Shown piece after piece: positions 30,896 to 39,567 of a DNA stretch of 64,000 bases. Origin of the DNA: RUG12461 sp045661345 (GTDB lineage: Bacteria > Bacillota > Clostridia > Lachnospirales > Lachnospiraceae); the NCBI GenBank assembly GCA_045661345.1, contig JAZRFM010000013.1, forward strand, positions 5,019-69,018, written 5' to 3'. The notes beneath the pieces were generated by a model that was given only the letters and a program-made list of their open reading frames with translations, made no database searches and had not been told where the DNA came from. Made by a program: the position numbers and the translations under genes. Within the stretch, counting starts at the first letter, position 1. Every line of letters starts with the position of its first letter.

Positions 30896-30928
30896 ATTAT
30901 AACATACATTGACGCTTTATGTTATAAT
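30896..30928. promoter_or_regulatory. Symmetrical divergent promoter/operator between lepA and holA
   Basis: ATTATAACATA (30896-30906) and TATGTTATAAT (30918-30928) are perfect 11-bp inverted repeats around an 11-nt spacer. Each arm contains a perfect TATAAT, reading toward lepA (30896-30901, minus) and toward holA (30923-30928, plus). Each -10 lies at about the -35 position of the other (ATAACA at 18-nt spacing), so the promoters overlap face to back. Confidence 0.6.
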
Positions 30929-30935
30929 GCTTGTT

Positions 30936-31952
30936 ATGCCAAAGAAAACCACTCGAAAAGAAAAATATGAAATGCCGCGTGTCGTGGATGAGGACGTGAA
31001 ATCCCGCATATTCAAGCGTGTCTATCTGTTGTACGGAGAGGATTCCTATCTGAAACTCCAGAAAAAAAAGATGCTGCTGGATGCCCTCCGACAGCCCGAC
31101 GACAGCATGAATTTCACCGCCTTCGAAGGAAAAGGCATTGACGTTTCGCAAATCATCGATCTCGCGGAAACCATGCCTTTTCTTGCGGACTATCGCGTCC
31201 TTCTGGTGGAGAATTCCCTGTTTTTCAAAAATGCGGCACCGGACGCCCTCCTTGACTATCTTCCGACCATCCCCGAGAGTACCTGTCTCATCTTTTGCGA
31301 AGACGAGGTAGACAAGCGGGGGCGGCTGTATAAAGCCGTCGCCTCAGTGGGTGCGGCGGTGGAGTATCAGCACCCCGATGCGGGGATGATCACCAAATGG
31401 ATCCTGAGTCAGGTCGCAAAGGAAAAGAAAAAAATCAGCGAAGCCGCGCTGCATGCGTTTCTGCTCCGCTGCGGGGATGATCTGGAGAATATCAGCAACG
31501 AATTACACAAGCTCTTTTGCTACACACTGGAACGGGACTGCATTACACCGGAGGACGTGGCTGCCGTCTGTTCCGGGCAGATGACCGACGATATCTTTGA
31601 TATGGTGAATGCCTTTTCCGTACGTGATACAAAAAAAGCCTTTTCTCTTTATTACAGATTACTGGAAAAAAAGGAATCTCCGTATCATATCATGTTTCTT
31701 GTTGTCCGGCAGCTAAACATCCTCCTGCAGATCAAGGATTTGCGGGAGCAGGGTTTTGATGTCAACACCATTGCATCCCGTCTGGGAATGCGGGACTGGC
31801 TCGTCAGAAAGAATCTGCCCCAGGCCGACATTTTCCCCCTGGAGCGCTTACAGTCGGCTTTGCGGGACGGCGTCGCCGCGGAAGAAGCCTTCAAAACCGG
31901 GCGTATGGACGAACGATCCGCCGTGGAGCTGTTTCTCGCCAGATATGCCTGA
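30936..31952 (+). CDS. holA: DNA polymerase III subunit delta (HolA)
   Basis: The delta subunit of the clamp loader opens the beta clamp. Signs are VYLLYGEDSYLKLQKKK at the N-terminus, STCLIFCEDEVDKRGRLYKA, the degenerate P-loop-like and lid regions typical of delta (LLRCGDDLENISNELHKL), and the C-terminal collar with FLVVRQLNILLQIKDLREQG. Start choice is uncertain: ATG 30936 would be nearly leaderless relative to the TATAAT at 30923-30928, and ATG 30972 has no clear ribosome binding site either. ATG 30936 gives 338 residues, normal for the family. The usual neighbour rpsT follows in convergent orientation. Confidence 0.92.
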   Translation: MPKKTTRKEKYEMPRVVDEDVKSRIFKRVYLLYGEDSYLKLQKKKMLLDALRQPDDSMNFTAFEGKGIDVSQIIDLAETMPFLADYRVLLVENSLFFKNAAPDALLDYLPTIPESTCLIFCEDEVDKRGRLYKAVASVGAAVEYQHPDAGMITKWILSQVAKEKKKISEAALHAFLLRCGDDLENISNELHKLFCYTLERDCITPEDVAAVCSGQMTDDIFDMVNAFSVRDTKKAFSLYYRLLEKKESPYHIMFLVVRQLNILLQIKDLREQGFDVNTIASRLGMRDWLVRKNLPQADIFPLERLQSALRDGVAAEEAFKTGRMDERSAVELFLARYA

Positions 31953-31965
31953 AATCCGTAACAAG

Positions 31966-32006
31966 AAAAACCCGGTGGAATGACGGCTCCACCGGGTTTC
32001 TTTTTT
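31966..32006. terminator. Bidirectional terminator between holA and rpsT
   Basis: AAACCCGGTGGA (31968-31979) and TCCACCGGGTTT (31988-31999) form a perfect 12-bp stem over an 8-nt loop. T residues 32001-32006 serve holA, and A residues 31966-31970 serve rpsT. Confidence 0.95.
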
Positions 32007-32012
32007 ATGTGC

Positions 32013-32276
32013 TTATGCAATCCTGTTTACCGCAAGGGTCAGACGGGAAACTTTCCGTGCGGCGTTGTTCTTATGGTAAACGCCCTTATTCGCCGCGGAG
32101 CTGATCTTGCCGATCGCTTCCTTCAGCGCTGCCTCCGCAGCTGCCTTATCCTTTGCCTCTACGGCAGCTTCCACTTTCTTGATCGCAGTCTTCACACTGC
32201 TCTTCACGGATTTGTTCCGTTCCGCTTTTTTCTTGGAAACAAGAACTCTCTTCTTCGCAGATTTAATATTTGCCAA
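32013..32276 (-). CDS. rpsT: 30S ribosomal protein S20
   Basis: S20 binds the 5' domain of 16S rRNA early in small-subunit assembly. The 87-residue sequence ANIKSAKKRVLVSKKKAERN through KNNAARKVSRLTLAVNRIA is typical. The start is taken as TTG at 32276, giving the standard MANIKSAKKR N-terminus 8 nt after GGAGG; a GTG at 32285 would overlap the ribosome binding site. TTG is a common start for rpsT. It has its own promoter and a shared terminator with holA. Confidence 0.97.
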   Translation of the reverse strand: MANIKSAKKRVLVSKKKAERNKSVKSSVKTAIKKVEAAVEAKDKAAAEAALKEAIGKISSAANKGVYHKNNAARKVSRLTLAVNRIA

Positions 32277-32337
32277 CCTTACCACCTCCCTCCGGCATTA
32301 TTCCGCATCACGCGAGGGTGTGCGCGATACGTAACCC

Positions 32338-32366
32338 ATGTTAGCCGAGATTTCTTGAAATGTCAA
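32338..32366 (-). promoter_or_regulatory. Sigma-A promoter for rpsT
   Basis: Minus strand: consensus TTGACA (32361-32366), 17 nt, TAACAT (32338-32343), about 60 nt upstream of the rpsT start. Confidence 0.65.
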
Positions 32367-32404
32367 CCGCCTGCCGCCACCTTTTTGGGGCTTTTTACCG
32401 CGCT

Positions 32405-33586
32405 TTAATACTTCATGACCAGCTTCACCCCTGCCGCGCCGATCTTGTAAATGGGATGCTCGAACCTCTTTTTGACGTTCACCAGCTCGTCTCTGATATG
32501 CAGACTCTGGGGACAATGCTGCTCGCATTTCCCGCACTTGACGCAAAGCCCCGCGTTGGAACGCACCTTCCGCAGCGTCGTACACATCATATACTCCTTG
32601 AACGCATTCCAGTAGGAATCCGCATAGCTGGCATTGTAAACGGAAAAACAGGTCGGGATGTCCACTCCCTTCGGGCAGGGCTGGCAGTAGCCGCAGCCGG
32701 TGCAGCCGACCTTGATCTTTTTATGGATCAGCTGCAGCACCCTCTCATAGACCGCCAGATCCTCCTGGGTAAGCTCTCCGATCTCCACTTCGGAAGCGAT
32801 CCTGCAGTTTTCCGTGACCTGCTCTGTACTGTTCATACCTGACAGCACAACCGTCGGCGCCTGTTGATTCCAGATCCAGCGCAGTCCCCATTCTGCAGGT
32901 GTCCGTCCCGGGATCGCTTTCTCAAATTCCGCTTTGGCGTCCTCCGGCAGACCGTTCACAAGCCGGCCGCCTCTTAATGGCTCCATGATGATAACGGGAA
33001 GCCCCTTCTCATGCGCATAGGTAAGCCCGTCCACGCCGGCCTGGGAGTGCTCATCCATATAGTTGTACTGAATCTGGCAAAAATCCCAGTCATACGCATC
33101 CAGAAGTGCCTTGAAAGCGATGGTGCCTCCATGGAAGGAAAAGCCGATGTTTCTGATCTGCCCGGATTTTCTTTTTCCGTCGATCCATTCCCGCAGTCCG
33201 AGGTCACATAACCGGTGAAAGCTGTTGACATCGTTCAGCATGTGCATGAGGTAGTAATCCACATAGTCTGTCTGAAGCCTGGTAAGCTGTTCCGTGAAAT
33301 AACGGTCAAAATCCTCCGTCTTTTTGATAAGATACTGCGGGAGCTTCGTTGCGATGCGGATCTTTTCCCGGCACTGCTCCTTTTTCACGAACTTGCCGAG
33401 GCACACTTCGCACCCGGGGTAGAGATACGCCGTGTCAAAGTAATTGACCCCGGCATCCAGCGCGATCTTCATTTCCCGCTCCGCCTTTTCCTGATCAATC
33501 GTGCCGCCGTTTTTGCTGTACCGCATACATCCATACCCGAGGATGGAAAGCTGGTCGTTGTTTCTTTCGTTTGTCCTGTAATGCAT
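32405..33586 (-). CDS. Aldo/keto reductase with C-terminal ferredoxin-type 4Fe-4S motifs
   Basis: A 393-residue protein. The N-terminal 270 residues form an aldo/keto reductase barrel (LSILGYGCMRYS, DAGVNYFDTAYLYPG, IATKLPQYL, VDYYLMHMLNDV, GFSFHGG). The C-terminal part carries two cysteine clusters, CTGCGYCQPCPKGVDIPTC and CVKCGKCEQHCPQSL, each able to bind 4Fe-4S. The catalytic Tyr (DTAYLY), Lys (ATK) and His (LMHM) of the family are in place. Such fused proteins are common in anaerobes and are thought to link NAD(P)H carbonyl reduction to ferredoxin-like electron flow; the substrate is unknown. It is monocistronic. Confidence 0.93.
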   Translation of the reverse strand: MHYRTNERNNDQLSILGYGCMRYSKNGGTIDQEKAEREMKIALDAGVNYFDTAYLYPGCEVCLGKFVKKEQCREKIRIATKLPQYLIKKTEDFDRYFTEQLTRLQTDYVDYYLMHMLNDVNSFHRLCDLGLREWIDGKRKSGQIRNIGFSFHGGTIAFKALLDAYDWDFCQIQYNYMDEHSQAGVDGLTYAHEKGLPVIIMEPLRGGRLVNGLPEDAKAEFEKAIPGRTPAEWGLRWIWNQQAPTVVLSGMNSTEQVTENCRIASEVEIGELTQEDLAVYERVLQLIHKKIKVGCTGCGYCQPCPKGVDIPTCFSVYNASYADSYWNAFKEYMMCTTLRKVRSNAGLCVKCGKCEQHCPQSLHIRDELVNVKKRFEHPIYKIGAAGVKLVMKY

Positions 33587-33831
33587 GATGTCTCCCTTTC
33601 CAGTGATTTGAAAAAAATGCCCTTGTTTATGATGTCCTTATGATTGTATCATATATTAACAAGAATATACAGGAAACGTATTCATTCGCGCCGACTGCGG
33701 TTACTTTTCACTGCCGAGCCACGCACTTGCTGATGGGCTACTGTGCGATAGCTTTGGCTTGTCGGCGGGCGGCTGAAAGCCGCATTCTTATCGCAATCGC
33801 TGCAACCCATAACGGATAAAGGAGAAAAAGC
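33587..33831. promoter_or_regulatory. Divergent intergenic region between the aldo/keto reductase and alpha-xylosidase genes
   Basis: On the minus strand an extended -10 (TGATACAAT, around 33643-33651) faces the reductase. On the plus strand only a weak TTAACA/TATTCA pair is seen. A stem with GCGGCT and AGCCGC around GAA (near 33767) is nested within a GCGATA/TATCGC pair. AAAGGAG serves the xylosidase start. The long open frame on the minus strand here is antisense to the xylosidase gene and is not coding. Confidence 0.4.
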
Positions 33832-36105
33832 ATGAAATTTGAGAACGGCTGCTGGATGATGGAAGAAGGATATACCTGTTTTCCCGCGACACAGGTTTAC
33901 TTTGTAAAAAAAGAAGGCAACGCGCTGGTCCTGACCGTACCGACAACGAGGATCACCGGAAAAGGCGATACCCTCGGCGGTGTGAACCTGACGCTGCGGA
34001 TCTCGTCCCCTGCAAAAGGGATCCTGCGGCTGCAGACTGCTCATCATACCGGCGCGAAAAAAAAGCGCCCGGCCTTTGCACTTGCACTCACGGAGGAGCT
34101 CCCTCTGGAAGTGGAGGAAACCCCGGAAATGCTTACGGTGACAAGCGGAGACATCCGTCTGGAAGTGGATAAAGACCCCTTCACACTCCGATACTTCCAC
34201 GGCGTCGAAGTAACAGAGGGTACCACCTGGAACCGGAGAACCACCTCCACCGGCCGGGATCTTGCCTGCATCAAGCGGAATTTCAGGGGCATGGCCTACG
34301 ACAGAGCCGGCGATACGGCAGATACCTATATGCGGCAAAACCTGTCGATCACGGTGGATGAACATATCTACGGCTGCGGCGAACGGTTTACCGCCCTTGT
34401 CAAAAACGGGCAGACCGTACGCATCGAACAAAAGGACGGCGGCACCTCCACGGATCAGGCCTATAAAAACATTCCCTTTTATCTTTCCGACAAAGGGTAC
34501 GGTGTGTTCGTAAACCATCCTGAGCCCTTTGATTTCGAGATCGGATCCGATCATGTGACCAGGTGTGAATTTGCCGTAGAGGGAGGGTGTCTTGATACCT
34601 ATGTGATCGTCGGAAAAACCATGAAGGAGGTGCTGGTTCGTTACACCGACCTGACCGGAAAGCCTTCCCTGCCTGCCCCCTGGACCTACGGTCTGTGGCT
34701 TTCCACTTCTTTTACGACACGCTATGACGAAGAGACCGTCATGAGCATGATCGACGGGATGCTCCATCGCGGAATCCCGCTTCGTACCTTCCATTTTGAC
34801 TGTTGTTGGATGCGTGATTTTCATTGGACCGACTTTGTCTGGAATGAGGAAGTCTTCCCGGATCCTGCCGGTATGCTGAGGCGGATCAAGGAAAAGGGGA
34901 TCAGTATCTGCGTCTGGATCAATCCCTATATCGCCCAGGGAAATGGAATTTTTGAAGAGGGGATGGAAAAGGGATATTTTCTGCATCGCAGGAACGGTGA
35001 TGTGTGGCAATGGGATATGTGGCAGCCGGGGATGGCGCTGGTGGACTTTACCAATCCGGATGCGGTGAAATGGTATCAGGGGTACCTTGCCAGACTTCTC
35101 GAGCTGGGTATCGATGCCTTCAAAACCGATTTCGGGGAAAGGATCCCCACAGACGACGTTGTCTACTTCGACGGCTCCGATCCGAAACGAATGCATAACT
35201 TCTATACCTATCTTTACAATCAGGCCGTATTCGAGATCATGGAAAAGAAGCTCGGGAAGGGAAAAGGCATGCTCTTTTCCAGATCCGCCACCGCGGGATG
35301 TCAGAAATTTCCGGTGCACTGGGGCGGGGACTGCTGGTCCGATTATGAGTCCATGGAAGAAAGCATCCGCGGCGGCCTCTCCCTGCAGATGTCGGGCTTC
35401 GGCTTCTGGGCCCACGACATCGGCGGATTCGAGCAGACTTCCACACCGGATGTGTATAAAAGATGGGTCGCCTTCGGTTTGCTGTCTTCCCACTCCAGAC
35501 TCCACGGTTCCTCCTCTTACCGGGTTCCATGGCTCTATGACGAAGAAGCCGTGGATGTCTTGAGATTCTTTACGCGTCTCAAGGCCAGACTGATGCCGTA
35601 CCTGTTCAAAACCGCGGTTGATACCAGCCGCACCGGGATCCCCACCATGAGAGCCATGATTCTGGAATTTCCGGAGGATCGTAACGTCCCCTATCTCGAT
35701 AAACAGTATATGCTGGGCGACAGCCTGCTGGTGGCACCGGTCTTTCGGGAGGATGGCGTGGCAGAGTTTTACCTCCCCGCAGGCGTCTGGACGGAATTCT
35801 TTACAGAAAAAAAATACGAGGGCGGCCGGTGGTACGAAGAGACCAGAGGCTATTGCGATATCCCGCTTTTTGTGCGCCCCGGCGCCGTCATTGCTCTGGG
35901 TGCGCAGGATACCCGGCCGGATTATGATTATGCCGAAGGCGTGGAGCTGCGGGTTTACGGTCTCGTCGAAGGTGAGACCGCATCAACAGTGGTGTACGAT
36001 CAGAGTGGCAGTGTCGCACTCACCGCAGCCTTTGTAAACCGCGGCGGCGACATCTCTCACGAGGCAGAAGCCGAAAAGCCCTATACCGTCCGGGTGATCG
36101 GGTAA
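33832..36105 (+). CDS. yicI: Glycoside hydrolase family 31 alpha-xylosidase (YicI type)
   Basis: YicI-type enzymes release alpha-linked xylose from xyloglucan oligosaccharides such as isoprimeverose. The 757-residue protein matches Escherichia coli YicI along its length: nucleophile Asp in KTDFGERIPTDDVV, acid/base Asp in HWGGDCWSDYESMEESI, GFWAHDIGGFEQT, SSHSRLHGSSSYRVPW and MLGDSLLVAPVF. It has no signal peptide, so it acts in the cytoplasm on imported oligosaccharides. No sugar transporter is adjacent. It converges with comEC, with only 7 nt between the stop codons and no visible terminator. Alpha-xylosidase is preferred over alpha-glucosidase by this motif match. Confidence 0.92.
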   Translation: MKFENGCWMMEEGYTCFPATQVYFVKKEGNALVLTVPTTRITGKGDTLGGVNLTLRISSPAKGILRLQTAHHTGAKKKRPAFALALTEELPLEVEETPEMLTVTSGDIRLEVDKDPFTLRYFHGVEVTEGTTWNRRTTSTGRDLACIKRNFRGMAYDRAGDTADTYMRQNLSITVDEHIYGCGERFTALVKNGQTVRIEQKDGGTSTDQAYKNIPFYLSDKGYGVFVNHPEPFDFEIGSDHVTRCEFAVEGGCLDTYVIVGKTMKEVLVRYTDLTGKPSLPAPWTYGLWLSTSFTTRYDEETVMSMIDGMLHRGIPLRTFHFDCCWMRDFHWTDFVWNEEVFPDPAGMLRRIKEKGISICVWINPYIAQGNGIFEEGMEKGYFLHRRNGDVWQWDMWQPGMALVDFTNPDAVKWYQGYLARLLELGIDAFKTDFGERIPTDDVVYFDGSDPKRMHNFYTYLYNQAVFEIMEKKLGKGKGMLFSRSATAGCQKFPVHWGGDCWSDYESMEESIRGGLSLQMSGFGFWAHDIGGFEQTSTPDVYKRWVAFGLLSSHSRLHGSSSYRVPWLYDEEAVDVLRFFTRLKARLMPYLFKTAVDTSRTGIPTMRAMILEFPEDRNVPYLDKQYMLGDSLLVAPVFREDGVAEFYLPAGVWTEFFTEKKYEGGRWYEETRGYCDIPLFVRPGAVIALGAQDTRPDYDYAEGVELRVYGLVEGETASTVVYDQSGSVALTAAFVNRGGDISHEAEAEKPYTVRVIG

Positions 36106-36112
36106 GGAACTG

Positions 36113-38554
36113 TTACAGGCCCTTAGGGGTGTTACCCTGCTGCTTCCGGAATCCGGATACGTACACCCGGCCTCCCCGGATTGTCACCTTGATCTGCCCG
36201 AGGAATCGCGTTTCCAGAACCTTTGCGCCGGTTTCCTCCATATGGGCGACCGCTTCCTTCGCCGGATGACCGTAGCGGTTCCTCAGCCCACAGGAAATGC
36301 CGGCCATCTGCGGGGACAGTGCCTGCAGATAGGAGGCCCCATTGGATCCTCCGGAGCCGTGATGCGCAGCCTTGTAAAATGTAAGTCCGGATACGGCCTC
36401 CCGGAACAAAGGCTGTCTCATCAGGTAGTCCTCTTCGCTTTGTGAAATATCTCCGGTAAAGAGCGCGGAGAAAGAAGGGCTCGAAAATAAAAGCACCATG
36501 GATTGTCCGTTTCTGTCGGAAGCGATCCCCTCCCTGTCCGGGAAAAGACAGCAGAATGAGCCGTCTGAACAGTGCAGCTCCTCTCCCGCTGTCATGGAAA
36601 GCACCTCTGCCCCCTTCTCCTTCGCCAGGGCGCACAGTTCTTCTACCGATTCATCCCGGTAGATATGCCTGGAAAGAACAATGTTGTCAACTTTATAATC
36701 ATCATTTAATATTTCCTTCAACCCGCTGATATGGTCCTCATCCGTGTGTGAGACGAACCAGTAGTCCACGCTTCTGCAGCCCTTCGCCTTGAGAAAAGGC
36801 TCGATCCGGTACTTTCCCACCTGCTTCACATCCGAGCTGCCGCCGTCAATGAATACATTCTGCCCCCGCAGGGCCAGATAGATACCGTCTCCCTGGCCCA
36901 CGTCCAGCATGCTGAGTTCAAACCCCGCACGCTTTGGGCAGAAGGCCATCAGCCCCAACAACAGCACCGGTATCACCGCAAACCGCCGGTTCCCCCGCGC
37001 CGTGATGAGAAACAAAACCATGGCAAGCACCGCATAATACACCACCATCATCCAGGAAGCCGGCTTCCCCGTAACGAGGCTCGCTCCCGGCAGCTTTGCT
37101 GCGGCTGTGCAGATCCACTCATAGGCGCTCAGAATCACGGCCGAGATGAAAAATGTCCCGTGAGCAGCCCAAAGCAGTCCGAGCACCCCAAAGAAACTGC
37201 CCAGAATCCCGGAAAACAGCACCACCCCCACAAACGGCAGCACAAAAAAATTGATGATCAGCGCATACACGGGAATCTCATAGTAATTCCACATCACGAT
37301 GGGAACCGTTACCAGTTGCAGCGCGATGCTGACCGGAAGGGTCCGGGTCAGAAATCTCCGAAGCCTTTCCTTCCCTCTGTCCATGAGCCGCTTCCTCCAG
37401 CCCTCACCCCGGACAGTCTCCCGCTGCGGCTCTTCCCCCTCCCCCGCTGCGGGTGTGCCCGCAAACAGTGAAATGAGGCCGCCGGACTCCGCCTTCCCGC
37501 CTGCCAGCACCCTGCCGCAGACAGCCACCGACAGCACGGCACAAAAGGAAAACACGAAGCCGCTGTCGTCCGTCAGGAACGGATTGGCCAATAGTTCTCC
37601 CATGGCAGCAAGTGACAGGGCAGTCAAAAGATCATAGCTTCTCCTGAGGGCAAGGGAAACCAGGAGATACAAAAACATCGCACAGGCGCGGACGGCAGAG
37701 GGGGAGGCGCCTGTCATACAGGTATACAGCACAATGACACCCCCGGAAGCTACGCCTGCAGGAACTGTCCCCAGACCGCACCGCCTGAGAAGCTTCAGCA
37801 ATGCCGCCCCAATCAATGAGATGTGAAGCCCGGATATCGCAAGAATATGTGAGATACCGGCACTCTGATACATCTCCTTGATATCCGGATCAAGGACGGT
37901 CCGGTCCCCCAGCACCATCGTACTCAGCACACCGGCCTTCGACTCCTCCAGATGATCCAGAAAGGTTTGTTTCAGGCGCTCCTTGAGGCGAAACAGCAGA
38001 TCTTGTGGAGACAGTCTCCGGGTGGACACAAGTTTCAAGGAATCTCCGCAACATATCATGTCGATCCTCTGCGCATGATAATACCGTTTCTGATCAAAGT
38101 TTCCCTCGTTGGAGGAAGCTGCCATGGGGCGCGTATGGGCCTGCACAAGCACTACATCCCCGATGTGGCAGGGATCTTCGTCCAGATATAAAAGAATGCG
38201 ATGATTGGGAAAAATGTCTGACTGGTGTTGAATCACCGAATGGTCAAGATAATAAATCTGATTTTGATTTTTTGTTTCTTTCTTATAAATACGCCCTTTA
38301 ATGAGGACATCCGTCTCTGTATCTGCCAGCTCCCACACGGGAAGCTCCAGGCTCTGCGCATAGGCTGTATGGAGAAAACCACCGACGCCGATGGCGGCAA
38401 GGAGAAGGCCTCTGACAATCCCCTGTCGCAGACATCCTGCCCGAACAGAAAGGGCAAGGACATAACAAAGCAGCAAGAGAAAGGGCAGCAGCCACCAGAT
38501 ACTTCGCTGGCGTTCCAGCAGGATACCGCAGAGAAACGCTGCCGCAGCCTGCAT
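36113..38554 (-). CDS. comEC: ComEC/Rec2 DNA uptake channel protein
   Basis: ComEC forms the membrane channel for single-stranded DNA during transformation. The roughly 813-residue protein has an N-terminal membrane region with a soluble OB-like part (DUF4131 type, ELADTETDVLIKGRI), the competence core (SHILAISGLHISLIGAAL, LLANPFLTDDSGFVFSF) with about ten helices, and a C-terminal metallo-beta-lactamase-like domain (LDVGQGDGIYLAL, FVSHTDEDHISGLKEI, KAAHHGSGGSNGASY). Start is uncertain: ATG 38554, 10 nt after the upstream stop, is chosen although its ribosome binding site is weak. It closes a cluster that starts with comEA. Confidence 0.94.
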   Translation of the reverse strand: MQAAAAFLCGILLERQRSIWWLLPFLLLLCYVLALSVRAGCLRQGIVRGLLLAAIGVGGFLHTAYAQSLELPVWELADTETDVLIKGRIYKKETKNQNQIYYLDHSVIQHQSDIFPNHRILLYLDEDPCHIGDVVLVQAHTRPMAASSNEGNFDQKRYYHAQRIDMICCGDSLKLVSTRRLSPQDLLFRLKERLKQTFLDHLEESKAGVLSTMVLGDRTVLDPDIKEMYQSAGISHILAISGLHISLIGAALLKLLRRCGLGTVPAGVASGGVIVLYTCMTGASPSAVRACAMFLYLLVSLALRRSYDLLTALSLAAMGELLANPFLTDDSGFVFSFCAVLSVAVCGRVLAGGKAESGGLISLFAGTPAAGEGEEPQRETVRGEGWRKRLMDRGKERLRRFLTRTLPVSIALQLVTVPIVMWNYYEIPVYALIINFFVLPFVGVVLFSGILGSFFGVLGLLWAAHGTFFISAVILSAYEWICTAAAKLPGASLVTGKPASWMMVVYYAVLAMVLFLITARGNRRFAVIPVLLLGLMAFCPKRAGFELSMLDVGQGDGIYLALRGQNVFIDGGSSDVKQVGKYRIEPFLKAKGCRSVDYWFVSHTDEDHISGLKEILNDDYKVDNIVLSRHIYRDESVEELCALAKEKGAEVLSMTAGEELHCSDGSFCCLFPDREGIASDRNGQSMVLLFSSPSFSALFTGDISQSEEDYLMRQPLFREAVSGLTFYKAAHHGSGGSNGASYLQALSPQMAGISCGLRNRYGHPAKEAVAHMEETGAKVLETRFLGQIKVTIRGGRVYVSGFRKQQGNTPKGL

Positions 38555-38564
38555 CAGTTTTCGG

Positions 38565-39557
38565 TCACTTCTCAGCTTTTCCCACCTCCGTTTCCTCCGG
38601 CACCTCCTGCACGACCAGCTCCATATCACGCTCGTATAACGTGGTCAGGGACATTTTATCGCGGTATACCATGCTGGTATCCCCGTTGATGGAAATCTGC
38701 ACCTTCTGAATCCCTGGCAGCTCCGTCAGGGAATCAACGATGGAATAGATCACCACAGGCTCCTGGATGCTGTAATCCTGATTTTGGAAGGTTTCATCCA
38801 GATTCACGTAACAGACCCCATCCACTGCAGTCACACTGAGGAGCTGTGTCCCTGTCGGGATTGCGGATTTCAGGCTTTTGTTTAAGGGTCCTTCCAGCAG
38901 CCGCTCCATCACAAGCTTTTCCATGGAAATATTGCTGCTGTAATGAACCTCCTGTTTCTCCGGAACCAGCCTGTCCCCCTGCTGGCTGGAAAAGTAGAGA
39001 ACCAGTGTCGTCTCCTGGATCGCATTGATCTGGCGTCCCGGGTTCTGCACAAAGCTGTCGGCTGTCATAAAGCCTATCATCTCTCCCCTGCTGTCCTCCA
39101 GCGGTTCCTCTTCCACCAGAAAGCTCACCCGCATCACCGCCGGCACCTGTGTCATGGTTTCCACGACAGCCGCCCGGCAAAGCACCTCCGTGATGGGATC
39201 CATCCTCAGATACTCTTCCGAAAAGGAGAGGGTCAATGTGTTGTAATCCAAACGGCTGCTCAAAACCTGCACATCGGACGGAATCGTCTTATGATACTCC
39301 ACGCTGTCCGTATCCTTCGCCAGCGCTGCAAGAAGCTCTGACACCTGCCCCTGTGCATCCTCTGCGGTAAGCTCGATGGGCTCCGGGACAATGCTCTCAT
39401 TATCCTTGGTCAGATAGTACACGACAAATTCTTTTTCAGCATTCTGATCCACGGCAGGCTCTGTCTGCGTGCTGCTCCCGCAGGCGGCAAATCCCGCCGA
39501 CATGAGTACAAGCAGTATCCCCAGAAAATATTTTTTTAAATGCTGTTTTAATTTCAT
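38565..39557 (-). CDS. GerMN-domain lipoprotein
   Basis: The 330-residue protein has a lipoprotein signal (LGILLVLMSAGFAAC) and two GerMN-type repeats: one around VEYHKTIPSDVQVLSSRLDYN and a second around SLKSAIPTGTQLLSVTAVDG with CYVNLDETF. GerMN is found in the spore protein GerM and in LpqB, where it partners a sensor kinase (MtrB). Here too it directly follows a sensor kinase gene (10-nt gap), which suggests an accessory sensor role in that two-component system. The ATG at 39557 is chosen; a GTG at 39578 overlaps the kinase gene. Confidence 0.88.
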   Translation of the reverse strand: MKLKQHLKKYFLGILLVLMSAGFAACGSSTQTEPAVDQNAEKEFVVYYLTKDNESIVPEPIELTAEDAQGQVSELLAALAKDTDSVEYHKTIPSDVQVLSSRLDYNTLTLSFSEEYLRMDPITEVLCRAAVVETMTQVPAVMRVSFLVEEEPLEDSRGEMIGFMTADSFVQNPGRQINAIQETTLVLYFSSQQGDRLVPEKQEVHYSSNISMEKLVMERLLEGPLNKSLKSAIPTGTQLLSVTAVDGVCYVNLDETFQNQDYSIQEPVVIYSIVDSLTELPGIQKVQISINGDTSMVYRDKMSLTTLYERDMELVVQEVPEETEVGKAEK

Positions 39558-39567
39558 ATATACTATC

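Noticed and set aside
28926..30902. 658-codon plus-strand frame opposite lepA
   Set aside because: It is the mirror of a universally conserved gene and lacks a start context.
30909..30935. TTG start for holA at 30909
   Set aside because: It lies inside the inverted repeat and upstream of the predicted transcription start.
33682..35505. 607-codon open frame on the minus strand opposite the alpha-xylosidase gene
   Set aside because: The plus strand encodes a complete, motif-perfect GH31 enzyme; the antisense frame has no recognisable family and no ribosome binding site.
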